Notes under the pieces: generated by a model | The model's database searches: none | The model's input: only the letters and a program-made list of their open reading frames with translations | Told to the model about the DNA's origin: nothing | Position numbers and translations under genes: made by a program | In this document: positions 46,999-58,802 of the stretch, one piece after another | How positions within the stretch are numbered: position 1 is the stretch's first letter | Layout of the letters: each line of letters begins with the position of its first letter | Source of the DNA: Knoxdaviesia capensis | Lineage: Eukaryota > Ascomycota > Sordariomycetes > Microascales > Gondwanamycetaceae | Length of the DNA stretch: 64,000 nt | NCBI GenBank assembly: GCA_001510575.1 | Contig: LNGK01000003.1 | Location: 4,045,732-4,109,731, forward strand | Direction: 5' to 3'

Positions 46999-47712
46999 GG
47001 CTGAGTTTTATTTGGCGGGGTGACAACCGCCAGGGGAGATTGAGAGTGGAACGTTGAACAGGAAAAAACGCGGGTCTCAGACACTCTCATGCAACAGTCT
47101 CTCTATGGTTTGTGCGAGAAAAGGAAGAGGGAGGGAATGAAAGAAGAAGAGGAAAGGGAAATTCGAAAAGACTGGCTAACTTAATATCTTAAAAGGACCT
47201 CCAAAGTTCAGTCATAGTGGGATGACCTGGAAAAAAAAATATCGGGAAGGCCGACTCCGGAGGTCGAAAGTTTGTGCACGAAAATGCCCCGCGCCATTTG
47301 CGAAAAGCCGGGGAAATTCGGGTTTAGACCCTAGAATGCACTTCACATCACAAGTATATATATCAGAGGGTGTAACGGAACGATCTTGGTATTGACTCGT
47401 TCCTAGCAGGTTATATGTGGTATCTCAAGAAACAAGCTAAGTAAAAGAAATTAAAACAAAAGTTATGAACGACCGAGCTGTCCTCTGCCCAATTTGAAAG
47501 CAACGAGTTCAAGACTGGTTGGAGCTGCTTGGCCTTATACCACCACCACCGATGTTCTGCATGATGAACAGATACAGTCTGTGACGGCAACGAAGAAGGG
47601 AAAACGAGAAACCTAGAGTATCAGGGTATATATAGATCATGGCATATAGCATACGAATTTTCGAAGAATTTTGTGTTCATTTTCTTTTTCAACCAGACAT
47701 GGCCGGGGGCAC
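46999..47712. other. Intergenic region: lys2 promoter and urea-transporter 3' end
   Basis: This 714-nt gap separates two tandem minus-strand genes. I see no coding frame on the minus strand that could supply the missing Lys2 N-terminus. A TGACTCG core lies at 47394, about 395 nt before the lys2 ATG. A/T-rich DNA with TATATATA occurs near 47356 and 47630. Confidence 0.65.
47394..47400 (+). promoter_or_regulatory. Candidate cross-pathway-control (Gcn4/Cpc1-type) site upstream of lys2
   Basis: TGACTCG about 395 nt upstream of the lys2 start, the same heptamer found upstream of arg-6. The TGACTC core is the Gcn4-type half site. A weak call on its own because of the short length. Confidence 0.3.
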
Positions 47713-49988
47713 TCAAGACGAGACAACCTCAACCTTGCTCTCCTTGTCGGAAGTAGCCTCGCCGGGCACAGGCTTCTCCTCGCCAACGGTGACGGGGTGA
47801 GAGACAGCGGCGCCCTTGCCGATGATGCTCTTGAAGGTGCGCACGATGGTGGCGCGGCCCTCCCACACGGGGAACAGGCCAACGGCGAAGAACGAGCAGA
47901 AGATCCACACAATGCCGACCGACACCCAGCCGGTGAAGAACGGCTTGCTGAAGATGTAGCGCGAGCCGTAAATCGGCATGGGCCAGAGCACCAGGAAGAT
48001 CAGCGTCATCACGACAGTGGTGGTGACGGAGATCTTCAGCGACCGCTTCAGCATCTTCTGCTCGCTCTCGAACTCGGCCGCCGTCTCGTCGTGTCCGCCG
48101 ACGATTTCCTCAATGTCCACGCCCGCCGCGTCCGCCAGGTCGTGGTCGTCGCCCTTCTTGATGTCCATCATGCTCTGCCAGTCGTACTTGTCCAGGCCGA
48201 AGATCAGCGTGAAGATGGGGATCAGCACCAGCGGCGAGAGCAGTGCCACGACGTTGCCGACCAGCATCGGCGTGTTCGAGCCGGTGCACGCCACGTCCAG
48301 CACGCCGCACTTGTTCTTGGCGGTCACCAGCCAGCCAACGATGGCGGCAATGCAGCCGAGGACCGGCGTGAGCGTGGCCGCCCACTTGTTCTGGCCCTTC
48401 CACACGAGCGCTAGCGTGGCCGGGAGCACGCCGGCCGAGATGAGCACGCCCATAAGCACGTACAGGTAGCCCATGGAGATGCCGTTGTACCACAGGCCGA
48501 CCGACACCGAGCTGATGACCAGGGCGTACGCCACGACAACGCAGTGCGAGATCCAGATCAGCCGCTTGCCGCTGGCATCGGGCTTGAAGTACGTCCGGTA
48601 CACGTCGTAGGTGAAGATCGACGCGACGGCGATCAGCTCGGCCGACGACGCGCTGGTCACCGCCATGAACACCATCAGCAGCGTGGCCACCGCACCACCC
48701 TTGCCCAGCAGAGCCACAGCGGCATACGGGAGGGCAAGACCGGCAGACACTTCCGCCTCGGACATGCGGTCGGGGAAGGTCGGGAACGCCGGGTTGGACT
48801 CGAGCGCCAGGGCGGCGAGACCCATGGTGGTGGCGGTCAGCCACGGCACGGCGAACCAGCTGAGTCCGCCAATGATGTATCCGGGAAGAGCATGGACCGG
48901 CGACGCAGCAATGGCCTTGTTGTAGTAGCCGTTGTCAAGGAAGACGGTTCCGAAGTTACCAACTGGTAAGAAGAGGGAGAGAGAGGAGGGTGTTAGAGTT
49001 TGCAATTAAGGACCATGACGGACAAAACAGAGAAGAAAGAAAGAAAAACTTACCAATGTTGATAACAAAGAACTCAATGCCACCCTGCGACTTCATGGTC
49101 AGGTAGCTTCCCTTCTCGTTGCCTTCGACCGGGTGAGACAGAGCCGCCTCGACCAGGAGATCGTACACCTTTGAAGGGCTGCCCAGCACGTCAGAGTTGG
49201 CATAGGCAGTGAGCGAGAAGAGAATGATGATGATGAGAAGGATAAAGGTGTGCACGTAGTCAGTCAGGAAGGTGGCCTTGAGTCCACCGACCAGCGTATA
49301 CGCCACCACACCGACCGGGAGCAGGTAGATGGCGGCAACGGTGTGCATGCCGGTAAGCGCGTTCACAGTGGCCGATCCACCGGTGATCAGCATGAGGGTG
49401 ACCAGCACATCTACAGATCCGAAGTTAGTACCGCCACCTAGTATTGATGGAGAGACGCTGGTATGTATGAAGAGGACTTACTGGTCATGAGTCCAAACAC
49501 AATGAACACAATATGCGCGGGCGTGCCATAGCGCGCCTTGATGACCTCAAGGAAAGTGTGGGCATTCGGCGCCCGACGCTTCAGCTCGATGGCTAGGGTG
49601 GCAAACAGGAGAATCTGCACGGTAGCACCCGAGGCATACCAGAACGGGCCGGACACACCGTACCGGTAGCACACACCCGAGCTTTGCAGCAGAGTGGCAG
49701 CCCAGGTCCACGACGACACCACGGCGGAGCCCACGAGACCGGACTTGACGGTTCGGCCGGCAGTGTTGAACATTTCCGACGTCTGCAGTTCCTTGTTGTA
49801 GCGGCGGAGGATGTAGGTGGTGATGATCTGCATGAGGAGGGAGACACACATCATGTTAGCGCTCGGTACTACCGTCTTTGTTGTGCCACTGCAGGTGGTG
49901 GGTGACTTACCATTCCAACGGCGAAGACGAATCCAACGCCAAGGACGATGCCGTAGCCGACGCCCTGGTTGAGGGCGGCCTGCACCAT
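47713..49988 (-). CDS. Urea active transporter, sodium:solute symporter family (Dur3/UreA type)
   Basis: Exons are 49988-49911, 49827-49482, 49410-49054 and 48962-47713, giving 676 residues; phases agree at each short intron. It is a polytopic membrane protein with more than a dozen hydrophobic segments. Diagnostic blocks are SSWTWAATLLQSSGV and YRYGVSGPFWYASGATVQIL in the core, GLKATFLTDYVHT, AYTLVGGL and VFMAVTSASSAELIAV. The cytosolic C-terminus is acidic and then Lys/Glu/Val-rich. These features match fungal high-affinity urea/H+ symporters (yeast Dur3, Aspergillus UreA), which import urea, and sometimes polyamines, at the plasma membrane. Fungal genes of this group are commonly nitrogen-repressed through GATA factors, and HGATAR sites are visible upstream (for example at 50322). 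It lies head-to-tail with lys2, probably without functional link. Confidence 0.9.
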
Positions 49989-50321
49989 CTTGACGAGACT
50001 TCTGAGTGATCGGCGGGTTGGTGGAGGTGGTATCAAGAAAAATAAAGCAACGGCAGGATTGGGAGAGTAGCAGTGTCAAACCCGAGCAGCTGGATCAGCA
50101 AGACAGGAGAAACAGAGGAGATGGAGAGCGAGAGACAAAAACCGGAGAGCTGGGCTGGATGGCATATATACTAGTATACCGACAGCCTCATATTGTTGTT
50201 GCATGTCCAGATACGGACCCAGCAGGAACATGCAGACGAGGGTGTACCTGTGCAGCAGACATCTCCAGTGTTCCCCCCAAGACCAAGTCGATGGCGTGCT
50301 ACTCGCCCTCGTCGTCGGCCC

Positions 50322-50383
50322 TTATCTGGGGGGCAAGCTCCAATGGGGTCACACACATCCAAGCTGGGGGTGGGAGCTATCAA
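50322..50383 (-). promoter_or_regulatory. Candidate GATA-factor (AreA/Nit2-type) sites of the urea transporter
   Basis: On the minus strand AGATAA (plus TTATCT at 50322-50327) and TGATAG (plus CTATCA at 50378-50383) fit HGATAR. They lie 330-400 nt before the transporter ATG; further AGATAR sites on the plus strand are at 50807 and 50924. Nitrogen control of urea transporters is known; the sites are short and could be chance. Confidence 0.3.
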
Positions 50384-53300
50384 CCCAGCTTGCTCCCCTC
50401 TAGACGAAGAACAGGCTATCCCAAGGCAACACATCCGCTCAGACCCAAAACGTGGGAGCTCTGGCAGTTCCAGATAGGCCATGCACGGAGCACAAGTGAA
50501 ATGAAGTGGGAAAGAGGAGGAGAGAAGCTGTGGCCACACACTCCAGTCCTCTGCATGCATATCAGCCCTTCGTACCCTCCAACCACTGCCACCACCCCTG
50601 ATACGGCTTGTCCCCCAATCTCTTCCCTCCTCTGTGTGACTCAAATCAGGTTATTGGTGTTCGTGGAGGTTGGGCCAAACAGACACGCCAGAGTGCCCAA
50701 GTCGGCTGAACTTTTGCGTGTGTCCACCCCGGTGGTGGATGCGCAGATATGGCCTGGAATCTCGGGTGTCACCGGCAGCTAGCCACCACTTGAACAATTG
50801 GGCCGGAGATAGAAGAATGGGGAGGGGGGCGGCTGGAGATGATCCGTCTGGAACATGACTCTTAAGATGCTAGTTGCAGGCTGGTGTACTGAACAGGTCA
50901 ATGGGGTTAGACATCACCATCAGAGATAAGGGCCGTTGTTTCAATAAGTCATAGAAACCTCGAAGTGGGAGCGGTGGGGGAACATGGAGATGGGACAGCA
51001 AAAAACAAACATGGGATACCACTCCCGTTTGGGTGACAATATTCACGGTCCTCAAGCGGTTTGCTAGTGTGAGACAAGGGGGCGTGTGTGGTGGTTCACA
51101 GGCAGGTATCAGAGCTCGCAGGTGGGCTGGCTGCAGTCCAGAAGCAGCCAGTATATCTAAGAAAACAGAAGGGTTGGGTTACTTTCTCCCACGTCTGAAG
51201 CACGACCACTTCAAGTGATAACACACGAATTGAGCAATTCTGTCTGTATCGGGATACCGAACCTGGAAGCGAGTGTGTGTACTGTACAAGATGGTTGTGC
51301 CCTGAGAATATAATATCGGGTTGATAGCACTCTTTTTGTGACCAGAGAAAGAGTTATTCTACGGTATAAGTGAGGTGGGCAACATCACAGGATAGAACCT
51401 CGAAAACACACGGTCAGACTCTATATGATACAATGGTGGGCTTATCGGTGCAACCTTGCGAGGGTACCGAGTGGGGATATGCTATCCATGTTGAGTTCTG
51501 CTGCAAAAACCGGGCTGCCGACGGGGAATATTCATACATCTACCGATGGACACAGTATGCTCTGGCGGGAGGAACAGTAGCATGAAGAGAGAGAGAGAGA
51601 GAGTGAAGGGATAGGGACAGTTCGGAGCAGGTATATGGAGCAGGGACGGACACAAGTACAGAGACTCGGAGGTAGTGCAAACGGCTTGCTTGAGTGGCCC
51701 CATCCCAATCATAGCGATCCTGCCATATAATCCGCCGAGCTGCGACCCGGAGACTCCACCGGAGATACAGTGTGCAGAATGAATGATGGATCTACTCCAC
51801 CGTGAAACGAACTCACCTTTATTCACTCACCCATTTTCTTTCGATCTCTGTCTCGGCCTCGTTTCCTGGGAAAACCCCGGTTGACCTTCATTGAGGTTGA
51901 CACAAAGTTGCGTTTGCCCAGAGCGCCGAGAACTGACTGCCCAGAGTTCCCCAGCAGCGCCGAGCACAGCGATCAGTCAATGCCAATCTTCAAAGCTTCT
52001 AGATGTCTGGGCATCTACAAAAGAAAAACAAGAAAGAAAAAACACGAGAGAGGAGGATGAGTTGGGACCCGGTGGCAAAGTTCTGTGGCAGCGGGTAGGG
52101 GTTGATGCCACGGCGGGAGCGGTCTCGGCACTGCTGCTAGTGGTGATAGTTTGAAAGGTACCAATGTGTGAGCGCTGCTGATAAGAGGAAGACAAAGAGG
52201 GAGTCTACTGGCCGTATATTCAGGACCGGATGGGCTAGAACCTCTCTCTATATGAAGGAGGCTCGGGGTGCCGTAGGTAAATTAAAAGATGTGCCAACAC
52301 TTTGACTAATACCTGCTTAAAGGTACTCGTACATAAAATCAACACTGGAGAATGTGACGGCCATACCCGACGCGTTTTAGGACTGGGGGCAGAAGGAGGG
52401 TGGTGCAAATCAAAACTGGATCCTGTCATGTTGCATTTCACTCAGCATTACATGTTTGTGGGAAAGTTCATGTAAGTGACAAATGATCGGGTGCAGGTGA
52501 TAGGTGGTGTCAATGTCTGTGTACTGTACAGTACTTGTACCGTACAGGCATAGCAGAGGGAAGGGCAATGATCCGTCTGAGAGGAGACTATTAGGTAGAT
52601 GTTGGATTCATACACAAGGAAGTGAATAGATGGCATGTGAATTCATCCCTCCAGCACACTGCATGTTCCTCCAGATACTGGAGCGGCGGCTAATGGTTGG
52701 CGACTAGCCATGTCAAAGAACCACGGACAGGGCCTGTTATTTTCCGTGAGCTGATAAGCCCGTGTGGGGTTGGCTGTTCTTTTTTGGTGGGAGACAGGCC
52801 AGATCCTAGATCTCGGACGAGTACCGCGGTCGCCCCCGATGAGCCTAAAAAGCGTGCTTGTTTGTGTCTTTTCAATCTCGAGAAGGGCGCGCGTGAGCAT
52901 GAGCAGAATTTGATATGATGAGCTGGCCGATTTCGGGAGACCACCCATATTGTTTGGCGATTAGAAATTCAATGTCAAGTCGAGAAGTGTCACCTGTGCT
53001 CCGACATTCGCAGACACGCACATCATAGCCGGTTCTAGACACAACAAAAAGACTTCTCGTCTTATCTGCATGCTTCACTAAGCGAAGTGTCCGTGTAGGG
53101 AATAGCATGTTGCTCGTCGGCCGTGCATCGGGATTTGGTGGTGGTGGTGCTACCCCCGAAGAGCATGCAGGTGGACCAGTTGGAATGCTGTTTGTCACCG
53201 TTACAGGTTGGAAGGGGGTAATTTTTATTTGACTATCTTTCTTTCAGTCTTCTTATCGCAGAGCTGGCCAGGGCGTTGTTGGCTGGCTGGATGGCTGGAA

Positions 53301-54410
53301 CATCGTCCCGAGACGGCACTTTTCCGGATTTGGCTGGGTGAGACGCTGGGAGACCATGTGAGTAGGTAAAAGAAATAAATAATCGAATAACAATCAATCA
53401 AATAAAAAGGAAAGGAGGACGCCAGAAGAGGGAAAACATCCCGGAGGTGCAATATAAAAAGAGTGGAAGAGAAGGGCAGACATGCACTCTTCACATATCA
53501 AGCAAGCCTCATGCCACTAGCAAGAAGCGAGAGACCCCCTGAAAATTTCACCAACAGGCAACAAACACGGAAATGCCAGTCAGAGTCCAAGTGCCATGGA
53601 TCCATGCCCGGCAGGGGAAAGCGTCGATGTTGGCGTGGGGGAAGACGAAGATGATAGTGGAGATACGCAGTGGGTGCGTGTTGTGCTGTGCTGTATTTTA
53701 TAGCTCTCGGACGCTATATCTTGCAGAGGGCGGAATTAAGGAACGAACGAGGTGAACGAATGAGAGCAGCCTTGATGCAGTATCTATTACACACACAAAC
53801 AGCGAGGTCCAGGGGGGTGATGGAAGTTGCAGCGTTGGGCAAACACGCCCATGGAGCACACAGCAACTCAAGTGTCAGGCCACTGGCACCTGTGGATGGA
53901 TCGAGAGATAGAGAGAGACACGTTGAAAATGAATGAAAGAAAATAAAGTGTTTGGAGGGTGGGAGAGTGTGGTTACATTTGCAGGCTATGTTGGGGGGCG
54001 TCGATAAGCCATCACCAGAGCTGAACAGAGCCATCCCACGGGGAGAAGAAAAAAAGAGAAACCAAGTACTGAGTATGAGTATGAGAGCTTCCCACACCTC
54101 TCTCATCTTTGGGAGACCTACCGACCTGGGGGGACTTGGCCGGATACTGTCTGCCTCGCTTGTTTCACTCCAGATTTGGGTATGGACGTGCCCGGAGTGG
54201 TGTGAAGCGTGCAAATGAACCTAAGAGGTCTAAGACAACGACGAGATATCGGATTTCTTGCATCCAACCCTGACAGACTGGAGCTATCATCGTGAGCACT
54301 TGTACCTCAATTCGAAAGCTTGAACACGGGCATATGTCATGGCCAAAGCAAGATAACGGAACCACACTTGCTTGAACGGGTATCAAGGACGGACGCAACT
54401 TAGGGAGAGT

Positions 54411-54466
54411 GAGAGAGTCACCAGGCCAGACACAAGTTGAGAGAGTCACCGGACCAGACACAAATG
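54411..54466. repeat. Two tandem copies of a 28-nt unit
   Basis: GAGAGAGTCACC begins one copy at 54411 and the next at 54439. The rest of the unit (ending CCAGACACAA plus two bases) is kept with a few mismatches, so this is a recent local duplication in gene-free DNA. Confidence 0.75.
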
Positions 54467-54694
54467 GAATCATCACGAAGAAACACATGAAATAGTTGAA
54501 GATGCCAAATATCATAAATTTTCCAAGGTTAAGCAGGATGCCCTATGGATGTCGCGAAGTTGACATTGAGGTTTTGGGCAAACGGGAAGACGCGATCCAA
54601 GTCGTCCCGTTTGCGGCCAAAAGTATCAATCCGGAGTCCTTTCTCATCACGTGCTTACGGCTGCAACTACCCCGCCACGACCCTGGAGATGGCG

Positions 54695-54730
54695 TGCCAG
54701 CTGCCACAATACTTTGCCAGCTGCCAATAC
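54695..54730. promoter_or_regulatory. Repeated TGCCAGCTGCCA element upstream of Rpn5, one copy PACE-like
   Basis: TGCCAGCTGCCA occurs at 54695 and again at 54715, both followed by an AATAC string. The second lies in TTTGCCAGC (54713-54721), an 8-of-9 match to the reverse of the proteasome-associated control element GGTGGCAAA known from yeast. It is about 280 nt before the Rpn5 start. Function is inferred only. Confidence 0.3.
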
Positions 54731-54996
54731 TCTCAGCGTAATCCAGGCAACCGACTCTTGCGAAGCCGCTTGCCATTTCACACCACAAACGGTGTTTTGT
54801 GACGACAAGCTTCAAACGTTCCCGCCATCATCAACATCATAATCATCACAACAAAACATCTCCCACTAATCTCCAATTCTGCGTCTTTCCACCTGAATCC
54901 CGCTTAGCTAGAATAATCCTGCTTCATTCATCTGAATCTCGCCAAATCCTCAACCCACGTTGTTCCCCTCCAACACCACCTCGATCCACAGCAGCC

Positions 54997-56646
54997 ATGT
55001 CCGACGCCGCCTTGAAACCGGAGAAGGATTACTCCAAGCAGGTCGACGATGCGATTCCTCAAGCTCAGGAGATTGCAAAGGTTTGGATAGACCTCCCCTT
55101 TGGTCATGTGGATTTGATCTTCTATTGCTAACTCGGAGCCTACCTTTTTTGCCCGCCATAGTCCGATCTGCAAGCTGCCATTGAGAAGCTTGCCGCCGTC
55201 GAAAAGCAGGCCCGCCAGGCCTCCGATCTAGCTTCGACCTCGCGCATATTAATCGCCATTGCCACATTATGCAAGGAAGCCGGCGACTGGAGTTTCATGA
55301 ACGACCAGGTGCTGGTGCTCTCGAAGAAGCATGGCCAGCTCAAGCAGGCCATCACCAAGATGGTGCAGACGGTCATGGGCTTCCTGGACGACACGCCCGA
55401 CCTCAAGACCAAGCTCACCGTGATCGAGACGCTGCGCACCGTTACCGAGGGCAAGATCTTCGTCGAGGTCGAGCGGGCCCGCGTGACCAAGGTTCTGTCG
55501 GATATCAAGAAGGAGCAGGGCGACCTCAAGGCCGCAATGGAGATCCTGTGCGAGCTGCAGGTTGAGACGTTCGGTTCGATGGAGCGGAGAGAAAAGGTCG
55601 AGTTCATCCTGGCCCAGGTGGCGCTGTGCATCGAGGTCGGCGACTGGACCCAGGCCAGCATCCTGAGCCGCAAGATCAGCACCAAGTACCTCTCACGGCC
55701 GGTCAAGAAGACTCCCGAGCAGCTGCAGAAGGAGAAGGAGGAGCGGGACAAGAAGAAGGCCAAGGGCGAGGAGGTGGAGGAGGTCAAGGTCGACGATGTC
55801 ACCGATCTCAAGCTTCGGTATTATGAGCAGCAAATCACCCTGGCCAAGCACGACGACAAGTATCTCGAGGTGTGCAAGCACTACCGACAGGTGCTCGATA
55901 CTGAGGCTGTCGAGGAGGACGTCAACAAGCTCCGAGCGGTATGTTTCCAGCAATAGCTCCAAGATCTTATCATTTGAGCGAGTGCACTAACATCTCCCTC
56001 TTTCGTTTCTCCGCAGATCCTGCAACGAGTCATCTTCTTCGTCATCCTCGCGCCCTACGATAACGAGCAGCACGACCTGCTGCACCGCGTGCATCGCGAC
56101 ACGCGCAACCACCTGGTGCAGGAAGACGCCGACCTGCTGCAGCTGTTCACGGTGCACGAGCTGATGCGGTGGCCGGAGATTGCGAAGACGTTTGGGCGGC
56201 ACCTGTGCTCGACGGACGTGTTCGACGTGAAGGAGGGCGACTCGGACGACGCCAAGGCGAACCAGCGGTGGCTGGACCTGAAGAAGCGGGTGATTGAGCA
56301 CAACGTGCGCGTGGTGGCCAAGTACTACACGCAGATCAGCATGGGCCGGCTGACGGAGCTGCTGGACCTGACCGAGGCGGAGACGGAGAAGTACATCAGC
56401 CACCTGGTGACGTCGAAGACGGTGTACGCCAAGATCGACCGGCCGGCGCGCATCGTCAGCTTTGCGAAGCCGCGCGATGCCGACGACGTGCTGAACGAGT
56501 GGAGCTCCAACATGAAGAGCCTGCTCGGCCTGCTCGAGCGCATCGACCACCTGATCACCAAGGAGGAGATGATGGCGCGGATCCAGTCCAAGTCGTCCAA
56601 GTCCAAGTCGGCGAAGTCTGGAAAGGAGAAGGCTGTGGCTCGGTAA
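54997..56646 (+). CDS. RPN5: 26S proteasome regulatory subunit Rpn5
   Basis: Exons are 54997-55080, 55162-55938 and 56017-56646, giving 496 residues, all phase-0 junctions. The N-terminus (LKPEKDYSKQVDDAIPQA), the helical middle (EVERARVTKVLSDIKKEQGD, YYEQQITLAKHDDKYLEVCKHYRQVLDTEAV) and the C-terminal PCI domain (YDNEQHDLLHRVHRD, VVAKYYTQISMGRLTELLDL) match Rpn5/PSMD12. A Lys/Ser-rich tail (QSKSSKSKSAKSGKEKAVAR) ends it. Rpn5 is a scaffold of the proteasome lid that holds the Rpn11 deubiquitinase in check before lid incorporation. The first intron uses the less usual donor gtttgg. Residues 190-265 include a charged KEKEERDKKKAKGEEVEEVK stretch, a normal fungal insertion. It is convergent with the serine hydrolase 296 nt away. 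Confidence 0.96.
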
Positions 56647-56942
56647 AGCGTTGGTGGTTTATTGTGCCTAGGGTTAGGGTCAAGTGGAAGTTCCGAAAGG
56701 GAACGAAAGCAATAGTATCCTTTTCTTTTCTTTGAACACGAACACTTGCGGGTTCCGGATCACTGAGCTTCTCAGTTGTACACATTAGGTAGTAAAAAAG
56801 AAATTACACAGCAGATGAGTCTAGTTATGCATCGTTGGTACTAATGTCCAGTATCATGATCTATGTGATATGCTATGTCGCAGGAATCTAAAGTTCTGTC
56901 TATATCGTAACCAACCTATTACTTTCAGTCTTCTAGACCCGT

Positions 56943-57809
56943 TCACAAGGCCGCATTCACTTCATCGTGCAAGTACTTCTTGAAGAAGCCAGCAACCGGC
57001 ATCGTCCACTCCTTCGCCACCGGGACGTAATGTCCACCAGGATGCACCAGGACCAGCGGATCCTCACACCGATCAACCAGCCCGCGACTCCGCTCCTCCT
57101 CGACGACGGTATCCAAGCTGCCCAGCACATGCAGCGTCGGCACACGGATCTTGGGCTCGTACAGCCAGGCCAAGCTGTCGGGACGCGCGAAGAAGCCCGA
57201 GTACGCCACGACCATGCGCAGAGTGTGGCCGGCGTTCGCCTCGCGCAGGGCGGCCGCCCAGGCGGCGTGGGCGGCCGGCACGGCGCGCGGCGGGGTCTCG
57301 AGCACGGCGGCGACGATCGCGGCGACGGCCGCACCCTGGCTGAAGCCCAGCACGGCGTCGACGCCGCCGGCGTCGCGCACGGCGGCCGCGAGGGCCTGCA
57401 TGCCCTCGGTGAACTGCAGGTACTCGCCCGAGCCGGCGTCGCGGCGGAACCACGCCCAGGCGTCGGACGGCGGCGGCGGCGCGGCATCAGCCGGGCCCTC
57501 GTCGTCGGCCTTGGCGGGCTGGAAGCCGGGGATGTCGCTGAGGAGCAGCTGGATGGGCGCGGTGGGGTAGATGAAGTTCAGGGAGATAGAGACGGGGGTC
57601 AGGGCTTTTGTGAGGATTTTCTCGACGGCGCGCACTTTGGCGCGGAAGAGCGGGCCCGATTGCGTGTAGCCTGCATACACATGTACACATCAGCTGTGGG
57701 TGTCTGTGTGGTGCTTGCACAGTGGGCTCTTACCGTGGATCATGAGGATGTTGTACTGGCGCTTCTCGGGCTTGGGCTTCGCGGAAGCCGGGATCCGGGG
57801 ATCGGCCAT
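56943..57809 (-). CDS. FSH1-family serine hydrolase (alpha/beta hydrolase)
   Basis: Exons are 57809-57734 and 57670-56943, giving 267 residues from MADPRIP. The fold begins YNILMIHGYTQSG, with the oxyanion-side HGYTQ; the nucleophile is Ser136 in GFSQGAA. The acid is the Asp in LGSLDTVV and the base the His in HPGGHYVP, so the Ser-Asp-His triad is complete. Fungal FSH1/OVCA2-type enzymes are esterases of uncertain physiological substrate. The frame stays open upstream to an ATG at 57923, giving 38 extra residues (MIFLRLLSRPTLSRSPLFSR and on) that look like a mitochondrial presequence: Arg/Ser/Leu-rich with no acidic residue. The CDS could therefore start at 57923 (305 residues), or both starts may be used. 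I list the shorter form because its start matches usual family length. Confidence 0.88.
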
Positions 57810-58802
57810 GGCGGAGGCGGAGGAGGATGTGCGGCGCGGGGACCAAACGGGGGAGGCGACGGGTCTGGAGAATAACGGCGATCGGGATAGAGTTGGGCGG
57901 GAGAGGAGTCTCAGGAAGATCATGGACACTGGCAGGCAATTCAAGATGTGTGGTGAAGCCGGGGGCGAGAGATAGAGCTCAAGCTCAGTGTGCGACAAAG
58001 AGAGAGAGAGATGGAAGGGAGAAGAGGAGGGTGAAATGGTGGGGGTACGATCGGATTTGAAAGATGATATATGAAGTTGCATTAACAATCAAAAAGACGT
58101 CGGAGCCAGACACACGAATTGGAGCGATTCGATCGGCAAAGCCATGACTCCCACCCCGAAGCCAGAAAAATGAAAAGAGTGGAGCTGATTTTTGCGTGCT
58201 TCCGAGAAACAAGAGCTAAATGACTCTTTTCATCTGATTTTAGAGATTTACGAGGCCGAACGATCTTGCATCGAGAGACTTACAGCAGGATCCCACTCGG
58301 ATAGAGGTAAACCAGACTCTGGAGTTATCGGTCTCTACTGTGGATTCGTCCCAGTTGTACGTCGTGATGTTGTCAGGCGGCCTTTCCGATCTCCGGTGGT
58401 CGGCCCGGGGCTGAGACCAGCTTTGAAGCTACCACGTCACGGATCACGAAGAATATGAAAGAAAACAGAGTTCGTCAAGTTAAAAAAAGCCATATGATGC
58501 AATTGCCAGGTGGTTGCTCTCGTTCCTATGATACAAATATATATGCTTCAAAACACATTTTCTCCCCTGACGTAGGGGACTGGTCGGTAGAGTTTCAAGT
58601 GGTCGCCCTCCCCCATCAAAACTAGGTACAACAGAATATTTCGGGAGTTGTTTGGTGATTCCCTTCCCATTACCTCAGTCTCGAGGCAGTGGGGGTAGTT
58701 CGTAGAGTTCCTCGAGTTTCTTCATCGGTGGAATGCGAAGTTGTCCGCTCGGATGACGGAGTGGGTTGGACCGGCGGGGGGAGGGGGCTGAAGGGCAGCT
58801 GC
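57810..58802. other. Leader/promoter of the FSH1 hydrolase and 3' flank of subunit j
   Basis: Both flanking genes are on the minus strand. 57810-57923 may be coding if the upstream start of the hydrolase is used. The rest holds a GA-rich tract (57990-58035, CT-rich for the hydrolase leader) and AT-rich DNA with an ATATATAT run near 58537. No other gene is visible. Confidence 0.6.

Larger units (their letters stand above)
49989..54996. other. Five-kilobase gene-free stretch upstream of Dur3 and Rpn5
   Basis: This is the shared upstream DNA of two divergent genes. The left end holds the urea-transporter promoter with several GATA-type sites. The middle contains GTACTGTAC palindromes at 51279 and 52521, a GA run at 51582-51602 and A-rich blocks. 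A 28-nt tandem duplication lies at 54411-54466 and a repeated TGCCAGCTGCCA element at 54695-54730, before Rpn5. I see no gene in it. Confidence 0.55.
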
